The notes under the pieces were generated by a model that had not been told where the DNA came from, made no database searches, and saw nothing but the letters and a program-made list of their open reading frames with translations. From assembly GCA_044376515.1 (NCBI GenBank), contig JBILKV010000002.1, forward strand, positions 1 through 64,000: a stretch of DNA of 64,000 nt, written 5' to 3'. This DNA comes from Chth-196 sp044376515 (GTDB lineage: Bacteria > Verrucomicrobiota > Verrucomicrobiia > Chthoniobacterales > Chthoniobacteraceae). Below, piece after piece: positions 8,614 to 16,900 of this stretch (position 1 is the first letter of the stretch; each line of letters begins with the position of its first letter). The translations under genes and the position numbers were made by a program.

Positions 8614-9999
8614 ATGAGCTTTTTGAAAAACAATACCCACTGGCTTGTGCTCTCCGCGATGGCGGCATCCTCCGTCGCCGGAACCTGCCTGCTCCTGAAG
8701 GACCAGATGGAACTGCCGGAACGCCACGCCAAACTCCGTCCGCAGGAGATTAGATCGGGTAAACTGCCTGCCCCGGACCTGTCTGCCAATCGAAAGGCGC
8801 TGGCCTATCTGGATTCCCCGGGCCAGTGGGAAATCACCTACCCGACGGACCTATTTGTCTCCGAACCTTACCTGTTGGAGAACGACGGACCACGGCGTCC
8901 CAAGGAGGGAAGCCTCCACAGGCACAGCACGTTGGAACAGCCCATCCCCAACCAGTGGTTTCTTGACAACAAGCTTCCGCTTCGGACTCCAAACGTGTCG
9001 ACGGATGACACGGATGGCGACGGATTTACCAATGAAGACGAGTGGTGGTGGGGGACCGACCCGAACGAACCTGCACAGTACCCTCCTCTGGTAACCCGGC
9101 TCAATTTTCTGCCCCAAAAGCCCGCGCCCAACCGAATCGAGTTTGTCTCGTACGAGGGCAACCCTGAGAAGCCTGACACCGAACCTCTTCTGAGAATCAA
9201 CCTGATCTGGCTCGACGCTCCCGATTTTCGCGTGGGCTGCACGGAGGCCGTACTCGTGGATCCTTCCAAACCCACTCAGCAGGCCTCCTACAAGTTTCGG
9301 TTGCGCAGGGACGACATTCCCGAAAGCGCACCCGTCGATGTGAAACCCTCGGACCTTATCCCGGGAACCAGCCTTAAGCTTATTAGTTGGACCCCCGGCA
9401 TCGACGGAAAACCGACGGCAGTGGTTTTGAAAAATCTGGATGGTGACAAAAATCAGACCATTTCCGCGGGCATCGGAGGCCCATCAGTGCAGTTGGCTAG
9501 AGACCAGCGGCAAAAAAAATTCCGTCTCAGGGTGGGCGAGTTGATCCCCGGCACACAGATCAAACTACTGCGGTTCGAACCGCGGCGGGAAAAGATTGAG
9601 GGCGTGAATGCCACAAAGGACAAATCGGTCATCTACCTCAGGGAAGAAAAAAGTGACTCCGCCCGGGAGCTTCCCGCCGTTTACAATGGCGACCGCGGCG
9701 AAAACGTGGCGAACTTTGCAGATCAGAAAATCATCTTCAAACAGGAGCCTCCCCAGCCTCGAGAGGCTTTCGTGTTGAAGCTAGCCGATCCCATCCAACT
9801 GGGTGACGGCAGTACCCTGAAGATCGAATCTCTTGGGGCTGACAGCGCGGTGCTTGTAATGTCCAGCGGTCCGAACAGTGGCAAAAAATGGCTGGTATCG
9901 GAGACACGCAGCCGCTTGCTGGACGCCGATGGCAGAGAACTCAACTCGCGGCCTGAGCCGCCGCACTGGACTCCCGCGCCCCCCCCCCCCGCGAAATGA
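8614..9999 (+). CDS. Large exported pilus-locus protein with a Ca-binding-like loop (Amuc_1099-like by position)
   Basis: A 461-aa protein starting 2 bases after the previous stop. Residues 8-28 are a hydrophobic anchor or signal. Near residue 130 there is one acidic loop, DTDGDGFTNEDEWWWGTDP, of the thrombospondin-type-3/EF-hand-like calcium-binding kind common in secreted proteins. The rest is beta-rich with two internal copies of an LIPGT-x-(L/I)-K-L-(I/L) motif (near residues 248 and 311), suggesting a duplicated domain. The C-terminus is proline-rich (WTPAPPPPAK) because it is encoded by a run of 12 C. The TGA overlaps the secretin ATG. No known domain is recognised beyond the acidic loop. 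Confidence 0.75.
   Translation: MSFLKNNTHWLVLSAMAASSVAGTCLLLKDQMELPERHAKLRPQEIRSGKLPAPDLSANRKALAYLDSPGQWEITYPTDLFVSEPYLLENDGPRRPKEGSLHRHSTLEQPIPNQWFLDNKLPLRTPNVSTDDTDGDGFTNEDEWWWGTDPNEPAQYPPLVTRLNFLPQKPAPNRIEFVSYEGNPEKPDTEPLLRINLIWLDAPDFRVGCTEAVLVDPSKPTQQASYKFRLRRDDIPESAPVDVKPSDLIPGTSLKLISWTPGIDGKPTAVVLKNLDGDKNQTISAGIGGPSVQLARDQRQKKFRLRVGELIPGTQIKLLRFEPRREKIEGVNATKDKSVIYLREEKSDSARELPAVYNGDRGENVANFADQKIIFKQEPPQPREAFVLKLADPIQLGDGSTLKIESLGADSAVLVMSSGPNSGKKWLVSETRSRLLDADGRELNSRPEPPHWTPAPPPPAK
9979..9990 (+). repeat. 12-base poly-C tract at a translational coupling junction
   Basis: Twelve consecutive C residues encode four prolines, three codons before the end of the upstream gene. The secretin ATG (9996) begins 5 bases after the tract inside the overlap AAATGA, and no purine-rich ribosome site precedes it. 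With one C fewer, the upstream frame misses its stop and runs 90 further codons to 10264. With one C more, it is fused in frame to the secretin. Length changes in such tracts are common, so this is a potential phase-variation switch. Confidence 0.7.
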
Positions 10000-12719
10000 A
10001 TTCCATCCGACGATTTACCCCCACAACTGTAATGCATGCGGCCAGCTTGGGGGCGTTTGGGGCGTGCACTTTGGGAGCGCTCCAGCTGAACCTGATGGCA
10101 GCCAAATCACCGCCGCCGCCGAGGGCCGCCGAGGTTGCATCCGCCGACGTGACCGAGATGATGGAGATGAGCCGCAAGGAAGTGCAGCGGCGCGAGAATG
10201 GGCGCCTCAAAGCCGTGGAACAGCTCGAACTCGCACACGCGAAGATGGCGATCAAGGATTATAAGCCGGCAATCAAGCATTACCTTGAGGCGCTCAAAAA
10301 TCTGCCGGAATCGCGGAATAACTGGAAGGAACGTGCCGCTGCGATGTCGGGCTTTCGTGACGCTTCCTTGGAGTTGGCCAAAGTCCGCGCAAGTGAGGGA
10401 CGGTATTTTCACAAGGAAGGGCAACAACTCGAGAGCGCGGAGGATGTGCTGAATGCGCTGCTCGAAAAGGATCCGGATAACAGGACGGCTAGGCGGCAGC
10501 TTGAGAGGCTTTACGATCCGACCATTACCAACCGGATGTATACGCCGACGCACCGGGCCGAACTTGAGGATGTGAAACGGCTTCTCAACGAGGCGCAAGG
10601 ATTCTACGACATCGGCAAGTTTGACCTGGCCATCAAGCGGGCGGACCAAGTTCTGGACATCGACCCCTACAACAGTGCGGCGCGCAAAATCCAGCAACTG
10701 TCCGACGACGCAATCACCCGTTACGGGGAGAACGCCTATGACGAAGCGCGGGCTCGAGCAATCCGAAACGTGCAAAAGGCCTGGGCAAGCCCGGTTAAGC
10801 GTTATGGCACTGTCTCCACCAGCACCACCGCCCCCCAGCAGATGGAGGAAACCGGTGTGGAGCGGTTGCGTAAGAAAGTGGCGACCCTTGTGATACCAGA
10901 GGTGGAGTTCCGCGACTCCACCCTTACCGAAGTCGCCGCGATCCTGACGGAGGCGTCTAAAAACGCCGACCGTAGCAACGATCCACAGAAGGGCGTGACG
11001 ATTCTGGTGAACATTCCAAACCTGCCCAAAGGAGGTGGGTCCGCACCCGCCGCCCCGGGCGGAAGCGTCCTCGATCTGTCGCCGCCCACGGGCGGCGGGG
11101 CGGGAGGGATGAGCGCCATGCCGACAGTGACGCTCCCGAAGATTCCAAACTTCACCCTTGCCCGCATTTTGGACTACGTGACCGAGCAATCGGGGACAAC
11201 CAAATGGACGGTCAAGAAAGACTCCATCGAAATCGTGCCGAAGACGGCCCAAACCGACACGCTCATTCTGAGGACTTGGACGGTATCGCCTTTTATTTTC
11301 AGCAGCTCGGCCCCCAAGGTGGATGCAGAGCTCAGCTCCACCGGACTGGGCGGACTCGGACTCGGAGGCGCCACCGGCGGAGCCGCCCCAAAACCAAACA
11401 ACTCCCGCCGGATCGACGCCAAAGAATTCCTCAGCGGCCAGAATGTGAGTTTCGCGGCGCCCAACTCCACGGCCACGTACAATCCCCGCACGAAATCGCT
11501 CACTGTATTCAACACGGCGGAAATGCTGGAACTCGTCGACCAACTGGTGGCGGACGGGGCCGACAGCAGTCCCGTTCAGGTGGATATTCAGGCCCGTTTT
11601 GTCGAGTTTACCCAGCAGAACCTCAAGGAACTTTCCTTTGACTGGCTCATGGGCCAATCCAACGTGCCGGGAGGCGAGAGAATCTTCACCGGAGGAGGAA
11701 CCACGGGTTCCCAACGGCCATCGCTCAATTCCTCGGACTTCCCCTTCACGATCCCCTCGGGCGGCGCTTTTCCAAATGGCGGAAACCCGGTGGGCGTCTT
11801 TCCGGTCACAGGCGGAAACCGCTCCGGCAAACTCGCTCTGAGTTCGAGTGCCATCGACGCTTTGCTCGCGGGAGCCACGGGTGGCGGAGGACTCGCCGGC
11901 CCGGCGGCATTCTCGGTCGCGGGGGCGTTTACGGACCCTCAGTTTCAGATGGTAATTCGTGCCATGAACCAGTCCAAGGCGATCGACCTGCTCTCGAGTC
12001 CGAGCATCGTGGCGCGCAATCAGGAAGAAGCCAACATCGACATCGTCCGGGAGTTCATGTACCCCACGGCCTTCACCCCGCCCCAGATTGGGGGGGCCGC
12101 AGGCGGGGCAGGTGCTGCTGCCGGTGGCGGCGCGGTTGGGAACGCTGCAGCGCCCGCCGCGAGCATACCGGTCACTCCGACGACCCCGTCGGACTTCCTC
12201 AAGCGCGACACAGGAGTGAAGCTCAAGGTAAACCCAACCATTCAGCCGGACCGCTATTCTGTTGACCTTGACCTCCGCCCAGAAGTCATAGAGTTTGAAG
12301 GATTTATTAATTACGGGAGCCCGATCCAAACCGTTGCCACCCAGAGCGCCATCACCACGGCCGTCGGCGGAATCGCCTCCACCCCAAAAGCAGTCACCCT
12401 CACCGACAACGTCATCAACCAGCCCATCTTTGCCGTGCGTCGCATTCAGACCAACGTGACCCTGCTCGACGGGGAAACCATCGCCCTTGGAGGTCTCATC
12501 CGGGAGGATGTCCAAAAGGTGGACGACAAAGTCCCCATCCTCGGTGACATTCCGGGTTTGGGGCGCCTCTTCCGATCCAAGGTGGACCAGCATATCAAGA
12601 AGAACCTCACCATCTTTGTGACCGCCCGCATCATCGACGCCGCCGGGCAGCCCATCAAAATCAACAAGGCCGAACAGGAGCCTCCTGAGGAGGTTCCGGC
12701 GCTCACCGCTCCACGCTAG
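9996..12719 (+). CDS. TPR-containing secretin (GspD/PilQ family, Amuc_1098-like)
   Basis: Outer-membrane secretin forming the channel through which a pilus or secreted substrate passes. It has 907 aa. An N-terminal signal is followed by a helical TPR-type region (residues ~60-280: AIKHYLEALKNL, AEDVLNALLEKDPDNRTARR, FDLAIKRADQVLDIDPYNSA). N-domains with glycine/alanine-rich insertions follow. The secretin core starts near residue 525 (VDIQARFVEFTQQNLKELSF), and its C-terminal signature VPILGDIPGLGRLFRS is near 845. TPR plus secretin in one chain is the arrangement described for Akkermansia and other Verrucomicrobiota. The ATG overlaps the upstream TGA and lacks a ribosome site of its own, so translation probably depends on coupling. 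Confidence 0.93.
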   Translation: MNSIRRFTPTTVMHAASLGAFGACTLGALQLNLMAAKSPPPPRAAEVASADVTEMMEMSRKEVQRRENGRLKAVEQLELAHAKMAIKDYKPAIKHYLEALKNLPESRNNWKERAAAMSGFRDASLELAKVRASEGRYFHKEGQQLESAEDVLNALLEKDPDNRTARRQLERLYDPTITNRMYTPTHRAELEDVKRLLNEAQGFYDIGKFDLAIKRADQVLDIDPYNSAARKIQQLSDDAITRYGENAYDEARARAIRNVQKAWASPVKRYGTVSTSTTAPQQMEETGVERLRKKVATLVIPEVEFRDSTLTEVAAILTEASKNADRSNDPQKGVTILVNIPNLPKGGGSAPAAPGGSVLDLSPPTGGGAGGMSAMPTVTLPKIPNFTLARILDYVTEQSGTTKWTVKKDSIEIVPKTAQTDTLILRTWTVSPFIFSSSAPKVDAELSSTGLGGLGLGGATGGAAPKPNNSRRIDAKEFLSGQNVSFAAPNSTATYNPRTKSLTVFNTAEMLELVDQLVADGADSSPVQVDIQARFVEFTQQNLKELSFDWLMGQSNVPGGERIFTGGGTTGSQRPSLNSSDFPFTIPSGGAFPNGGNPVGVFPVTGGNRSGKLALSSSAIDALLAGATGGGGLAGPAAFSVAGAFTDPQFQMVIRAMNQSKAIDLLSSPSIVARNQEEANIDIVREFMYPTAFTPPQIGGAAGGAGAAAGGGAVGNAAAPAASIPVTPTTPSDFLKRDTGVKLKVNPTIQPDRYSVDLDLRPEVIEFEGFINYGSPIQTVATQSAITTAVGGIASTPKAVTLTDNVINQPIFAVRRIQTNVTLLDGETIALGGLIREDVQKVDDKVPILGDIPGLGRLFRSKVDQHIKKNLTIFVTARIIDAAGQPIKINKAEQEPPEEVPALTAPR

Positions 12720-12726
12720 GCGCGCC

Positions 12727-13332
12727 ATGCCTGTTCTAGGCATCACGGGGGGAGCGGCCTGCGGGAAATCCGCCTTCGTCTCCGAACTGCTCGCGCTTCT
12801 GCCCGGTGCGGAGGCCTTCAGTGCGGACGTAGCGGTCGGGGAGCTGGCCGAAAATGACCCAGCGGTGCGCGAAGAACTCACAAGCCTCTTCGGACCCGGA
12901 TGCCTGACCCCTGAGGGGCACTACAACCGCCCCTGGGTCCGCGAACGCGCCTTTTCCGACCCGGCGCTCCGCTCCGGCCTGAACGCGATTTTCCACCCAC
13001 GGGTGCGCCAACTTTGGAGTGCAGTCGCCGAAAAAGCCCGGCACTCTTCCCACTGGCTCTTGGCAGAAATTCCGCTTCTTTACGAAACGGGCGGGGAAGC
13101 CCTGTGCGACCGGGTCGCCACCGTGGCCTGTTCCGCTACGCTCCAGTGGCACCGCCTCACGGCGGGCCGCGGCTTGGATCAAAAAACTGCGTCGCAAATC
13201 AGGGTTGCCCAAAGCAGTCTGGAGGAGAAGAGTAACAAAGCCGATTATCTCATCTGGAATGACTTCCCCTTCCCCTGCCTCCAACGACAGGCCGGACTCT
13301 GCGCCGCCTGCCTCCTCCGCTTCAGCACCTAG
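12727..13332 (+). CDS. coaE: Dephospho-CoA kinase
   Basis: Catalyses the last step of coenzyme A synthesis, ATP-dependent phosphorylation of the 3'-hydroxyl of dephospho-CoA. At 201 aa it has the usual length. The P-loop GGAACGKS lies at residues 8-15, followed by the lid and acceptor-site region: DADV-like SADVAVGEL near 33, FHPRVRQLW near 95, and LAEIPLLYETG near 112, the conserved P-L-L-F/Y-E motif. The arginine/lysine region TASQIRVAQSSLEEKSNKADYLIWN fits the family's (M/I)xxQxxxxEK-ADxVIxN signature. It starts 7 bases after the secretin stop, so it is probably on the pilus transcript, and overlaps the likely rho start. Confidence 0.92.
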   Translation: MPVLGITGGAACGKSAFVSELLALLPGAEAFSADVAVGELAENDPAVREELTSLFGPGCLTPEGHYNRPWVRERAFSDPALRSGLNAIFHPRVRQLWSAVAEKARHSSHWLLAEIPLLYETGGEALCDRVATVACSATLQWHRLTAGRGLDQKTASQIRVAQSSLEEKSNKADYLIWNDFPFPCLQRQAGLCAACLLRFST

Positions 13333-14683
13333 CCATACCGCCGAAGACGGCTCCCCCGCCTCCGTGGGCGGAAACAACACCTCCGGTACTGCGCCTGCGG
13401 TACAGTCCCCGGAACCTCCCCCCTCCAAGATGGATGTGGACGAGCTTCACGAACTGACCAGCCAGGAACTCGCCACCCACGCCCAAAGGCTGGGCATCCG
13501 TTTCCATGCGGACAAGTCAAGGCACCATCTTGTTTTTGAGATCTGTCGGTTTTGCGTGGAACACGGGACGTTGCTGACCGCAACCGCGATCGTCGATGTG
13601 AATGCGCAGGGCGCCGCTTTTCTGCGCTGGCCGAGGTACAACTTCCGTCCCCTCCCTCAGGACATTCAAGTTCCGCACAACCTCGAACGCCAACTGCGGC
13701 TGAAGCCGGGGCTCCGGGTTTCAGCCCGGCTGCGGGCGCCAAGGGACAGAGACCGCTTTCTCGCAGTAGATGAAGTACTTGAGGTGGAGGGAATTCCCGC
13801 GGCCGACTGGCGCGAACCAAAGGACTTCGAGCGGCTCACCGCGATGCATCCCGTTGAGCGCATAGTGCTGGAACATCCCGGAACCCGCTCGATCACCCCG
13901 CGTGCCGTGGATCTGATCGCGCCGCTTGGCAGGGGCCAGCGCGGGCTGGTCGTGGCCCCTCCTCGGACGGGCAAGACCATCCTCCTCAAGGAGATCGCGC
14001 ATGCCATCCGGACCACTTCTCCCGAGACGGCCCTCATCCTCTTGCTCGTGGACGAGCGCCCTGAAGAAGTCACCGATTTCAAGCGCTCCCTCGACTGCGA
14101 AATCTATTCCTCCACCTTCGACGAACCCGCCCTCCGCCATACGCAGGTGGCCGACATGGTGTTGGAGCGCGCCAAACGCCTCGTCGAACTCGGAAGGCAC
14201 GTCGTCATCCTCTTGGATTCCATTACCCGTCTGGCGCGGGGCTACAACAACCTGCAGCCCGGCAAGGGACGAATCATGTCCGGCGGCGTCGACGCCAAGG
14301 CACTAGTCAAACCCAAGAAGTTCTTCGGTGCGGCAAGAAACACGGAGGAGGGCGGAAGCCTCACGATTCTGGCCACGGCCCTGGTCGAGACCCAGAGCCG
14401 TATGGACGACCTGATCTTTGAGGAGTTCAAAGGCACGGGAAACATGGAGCTCCGACTGGACCGGGCGCTTTCGGATAAGCGCATCTTTCCCGCAATCAAC
14501 ATTCCCCAGTCGGGAACGCGGCGTGATGAGCTGCTCTACCACCCCAAAGAGTTTGAACGCCTGAGCCTCCTGCGGCGCCAACTCGCGGCGCTTCCCGCTC
14601 AGGAAGCCACGGAAATCCTGAATCAAAACCTGCGCAACTTTGGTTCCAACGCCGAACTTTTAATACGTGGCATCCGCGCATGA
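13259..14683 (+). CDS. rho: Transcription termination factor Rho
   Basis: Hexameric RNA-dependent ATPase that terminates transcription. Visible are the N-terminal three-helix part (MDVDELHELTSQELATHAQ), the cold-shock-like RNA-binding domain (AAFLRWPRYNFRPLPQDI), Walker A APPRTGKT (about residues 233-240), VDERPEEVTDF, Walker B LLDSITRLARGYN, the Q-loop VDAKALVKPKKFFGAARN, and the terminal LNQNLRNFGSNAELL. From the ATG at 13259 it has 474 aa with a Ser/Pro/Ala-rich 57-residue leader overlapping coaE by 74 bases. The ATG at 13430 would give 417 aa, close to E. coli Rho (419). I list the longer form because the frame is open and such leaders occur in other Rho proteins; the start is uncertain. 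Confidence 0.93.
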   Translation: MTSPSPASNDRPDSAPPASSASAPSHTAEDGSPASVGGNNTSGTAPAVQSPEPPPSKMDVDELHELTSQELATHAQRLGIRFHADKSRHHLVFEICRFCVEHGTLLTATAIVDVNAQGAAFLRWPRYNFRPLPQDIQVPHNLERQLRLKPGLRVSARLRAPRDRDRFLAVDEVLEVEGIPAADWREPKDFERLTAMHPVERIVLEHPGTRSITPRAVDLIAPLGRGQRGLVVAPPRTGKTILLKEIAHAIRTTSPETALILLLVDERPEEVTDFKRSLDCEIYSSTFDEPALRHTQVADMVLERAKRLVELGRHVVILLDSITRLARGYNNLQPGKGRIMSGGVDAKALVKPKKFFGAARNTEEGGSLTILATALVETQSRMDDLIFEEFKGTGNMELRLDRALSDKRIFPAINIPQSGTRRDELLYHPKEFERLSLLRRQLAALPAQEATEILNQNLRNFGSNAELLIRGIRA

Positions 14684-16002
14684 ACGACGGAGCGCCCCGA
14701 GACGAGCGGTTGAAAAAAGGTTGGTTGTCGACTTTCTTTGGGCGCCTGTTTGGAAAAACGGAAGCACCGGCGCCACCCTCGGGACGCCTCACAGACCACC
14801 AAAAATCCAGCAATCCCAGGAGACGTCCGCCCCGTAAGCCAGACGGCCAGAGATCCCTACCCCAAGAGCCTCGACACGCCGGGCGTTCGCACGCGCTACA
14901 CGCGGCGCCTAGGCGGTCAGTGACGCTTACCCCCTTCCGCATGATTTCAAGCACCCCTGAACTCGAAGAAGCCGTCTCGGCGTTCGCGGACCATCCACGC
15001 ATCGCCCTCGACACGGAGGCAGACAGTCTGCACTGCTACTTTGACAAGCTCTGCCTTCTTCAAATTTCAATCCCCGGCTCCAACCTGCTGATTGACCCCC
15101 TTGCGGACATTTCACTGGCCCCCCTTTTTCAAGCACTTGAGGGGAAGACGATTGTCATCCACAGCGCCGACTATGACCTGCGCCTTCTGCGCCGGGTGGG
15201 ATACGCGGGTCCAACCGTGCTCTTTGACACCATGATCGGCGCCCGCCTCTGTGGCGCTACCGAATTTGGTTTGGCCTCCCTGCTGCACCAGCACTTTGGA
15301 GTCACCCTCGCAAAGGCATCCCAAAAGGCCAACTGGGCGCGCCGGCCCCTGCCCGCGGAGATGCTCGAATATGCCGTCAACGACACTGTCAACCTCCTGA
15401 CCCTCGCCCAGATTCAGGAGAACCGCCTACGCGAGCTCGGCCGATGGGAGTGGTTCGAGCAAATGTGCGAAAAACAGATCCGCTCCTCCGCCTTCACTCG
15501 GGAGCGCGATCCGGACACCCTCTGGCGCATCTCCGGCTACGCCGAGCTGAGCCCCCGTGGAGCGGCGGTGCTGCGGTCGCTCTGGTCTTGGCGCGACCAA
15601 GAGGCCCAATCCGTCGACAAGCCCGCCTTCCACATCCTCGCCAACGACCTGCTTCTGGACTTCTGCCACCGTTTCGACCGGGGGCAACCGGTGGAACCCC
15701 GACACCTGCGCGGCAACCGGTGGAACCGCCTCCGGGAGATGGCAGAAGCAGCCCTCCAACTGCCGGAAAGCGAATGGCCCACTCCGATTCGAAAGCCCCG
15801 TTTACGCACCACCCACGAGCAAGAGTCGCGTTTCAAGCAACTGCGCGACAAGCGCGATGCCGCGGCTGAACTTCTCGAACTAGACCCGACGCTGATCGCG
15901 CCAAAGGGAATCCTCGAGCAACTTTCCCGCCGCGAACCGCAGGCCTTTGAAGCGCTCCTTCCTTGGCAGCGCGAATGCCTCGGCCTGGGGCCGCTCCCCT
16001 AA
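14680..16002 (+). CDS. rnd: Ribonuclease D-like 3'-5' exonuclease with a basic N-terminal extension
   Basis: DEDD-family 3'-5' exonuclease trimming stable RNA precursors. The exonuclease core begins near residue 88 (MISSTPELEEAV). Catalytic acids sit in ALDTEAD (near 109), HSADYDLRLLRRVG (near 165) and YAVNDTVNLLTL (near 232). The HRDC-like C-terminal region follows (RGAAVLRSLWSWRDQEAQSVDKP). The start at 14680 overlaps the rho stop as ATGA, which favours it. It adds an 87-residue segment beginning GWLSTFFGRLFGK and then very basic, proline-rich and disordered. A start at 14941 would give a plain 353-aa RNase D. Family is secure, start less so. Confidence 0.88.
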   Translation: MNDGAPRDERLKKGWLSTFFGRLFGKTEAPAPPSGRLTDHQKSSNPRRRPPRKPDGQRSLPQEPRHAGRSHALHAAPRRSVTLTPFRMISSTPELEEAVSAFADHPRIALDTEADSLHCYFDKLCLLQISIPGSNLLIDPLADISLAPLFQALEGKTIVIHSADYDLRLLRRVGYAGPTVLFDTMIGARLCGATEFGLASLLHQHFGVTLAKASQKANWARRPLPAEMLEYAVNDTVNLLTLAQIQENRLRELGRWEWFEQMCEKQIRSSAFTRERDPDTLWRISGYAELSPRGAAVLRSLWSWRDQEAQSVDKPAFHILANDLLLDFCHRFDRGQPVEPRHLRGNRWNRLREMAEAALQLPESEWPTPIRKPRLRTTHEQESRFKQLRDKRDAAAELLELDPTLIAPKGILEQLSRREPQAFEALLPWQRECLGLGPLP

Positions 16003-16020
16003 GGACCGTCGCCGAGCGTT

Positions 16021-16815
16021 TCACTGCACCGCCAGCAGATCCCCGATGCACGCGTGCACGTCGGGCGCGCGCATGAGGGTCTCGCCCACCAGAATCGCGT
16101 TGCAACCGGAGTCAAAGGCGCGCTGGCAGTCCGCCCGGGTCTTGATGCCGCTTTCACACACGAGGATCACGCCCTCGGGCACCTCCTCGCTGAGACGCTC
16201 GGTGGTGGCCAGATCCACCGCAAAAGTCGTCAGATTGCGGTTGTTGATACCGATCAGGCGGGCACCAAGGTCGAGGGCCCTGTCAAGCTCCTCAGCGTCG
16301 TGCACTTCCACAAGAACATCGAGTTGGAGGCGCAGCGCCTCCTCGTAAAGCGCCTCGAGTCGCTCCTGCCCAAGCGCAGCCACGATCAAAAGCACCGCGT
16401 CTGCGCCCGCCACGGAAGCCTCCGCGATCTGCACCTCGTGAATGATGAAGTCCTTCCGCAGCAAAGGCAGCGCCACCTCAGACCGAATCCGGCTCAGGTA
16501 GGAGAGGTTTCCCTGAAAGAACTCCCGGTCTGTCAACACCGAGAGGGCATGCGCACCCGCCGACTCGTAGGCGCGCGCAATGGCCACCGGATCAAATGCC
16601 TCGGCAATGACTCCGACCGAGGGACTGGCTTTTTTGACCTCGGCAATCAGTCCCAAGGCCTCAGGCCCCCGGTCCAGGGCGGAGGCGAACGGCCGAAAGT
16701 CGTTGCGTTCCAGCGCGGCCGCGCGCAGATGGGCCGCACGGGGCAGGATCCGAGCGACTTCCTGCTCCTTGACCGCGAGGATTTGTTGGAGACGGTTTGC
16801 AGCCATGGTCCCCAT
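16021..16815 (-). CDS. trpC: Indole-3-glycerol phosphate synthase
   Basis: Tryptophan-pathway (beta-alpha)8 enzyme closing the indole ring of CdRP with loss of CO2 and water. It has 264 aa. The family signature LIAEVKKASPS (near residue 56) carries the catalytic lysine. Other strand motifs are LLRKDFIIHEVQIAEA with the second lysine, ADAVLLIVA, LVEVHDAEELDRAL, IGINNRNLTTF and ESGIKTRAD. It stands alone between convergent rnd (18 bases away) and divergent pyrH, without other trp genes. A second ATG three codons in (16806) is equally plausible. Confidence 0.95.
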   Translation of the reverse strand: MGTMAANRLQQILAVKEQEVARILPRAAHLRAAALERNDFRPFASALDRGPEALGLIAEVKKASPSVGVIAEAFDPVAIARAYESAGAHALSVLTDREFFQGNLSYLSRIRSEVALPLLRKDFIIHEVQIAEASVAGADAVLLIVAALGQERLEALYEEALRLQLDVLVEVHDAEELDRALDLGARLIGINNRNLTTFAVDLATTERLSEEVPEGVILVCESGIKTRADCQRAFDSGCNAILVGETLMRAPDVHACIGDLLAVQ

Positions 16816-16900
16816 TTAAACTGGAATTGGGGCCTGTGCGCAAGCGGTGCGCGCTTTGCCCTTTGCCACGGGACGCCCTCCCAGTGCAAACTCCGGTCTC

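Noticed and set aside
10107..12881. 924-codon open frame on the reverse strand across the secretin gene
   Set aside because: It is an antisense shadow produced by GC-rich codon use; the translation is Arg/Gly/His-rich with no fold features, while the forward frame is a clear secretin.
15683..15727. 16-bp direct repeat GGCAACCGGTGGAACC inside rnd, starts 29 bases apart
   Set aside because: The spacing is not a codon multiple and both copies lie in coding sequence; probably chance in GC-rich DNA.
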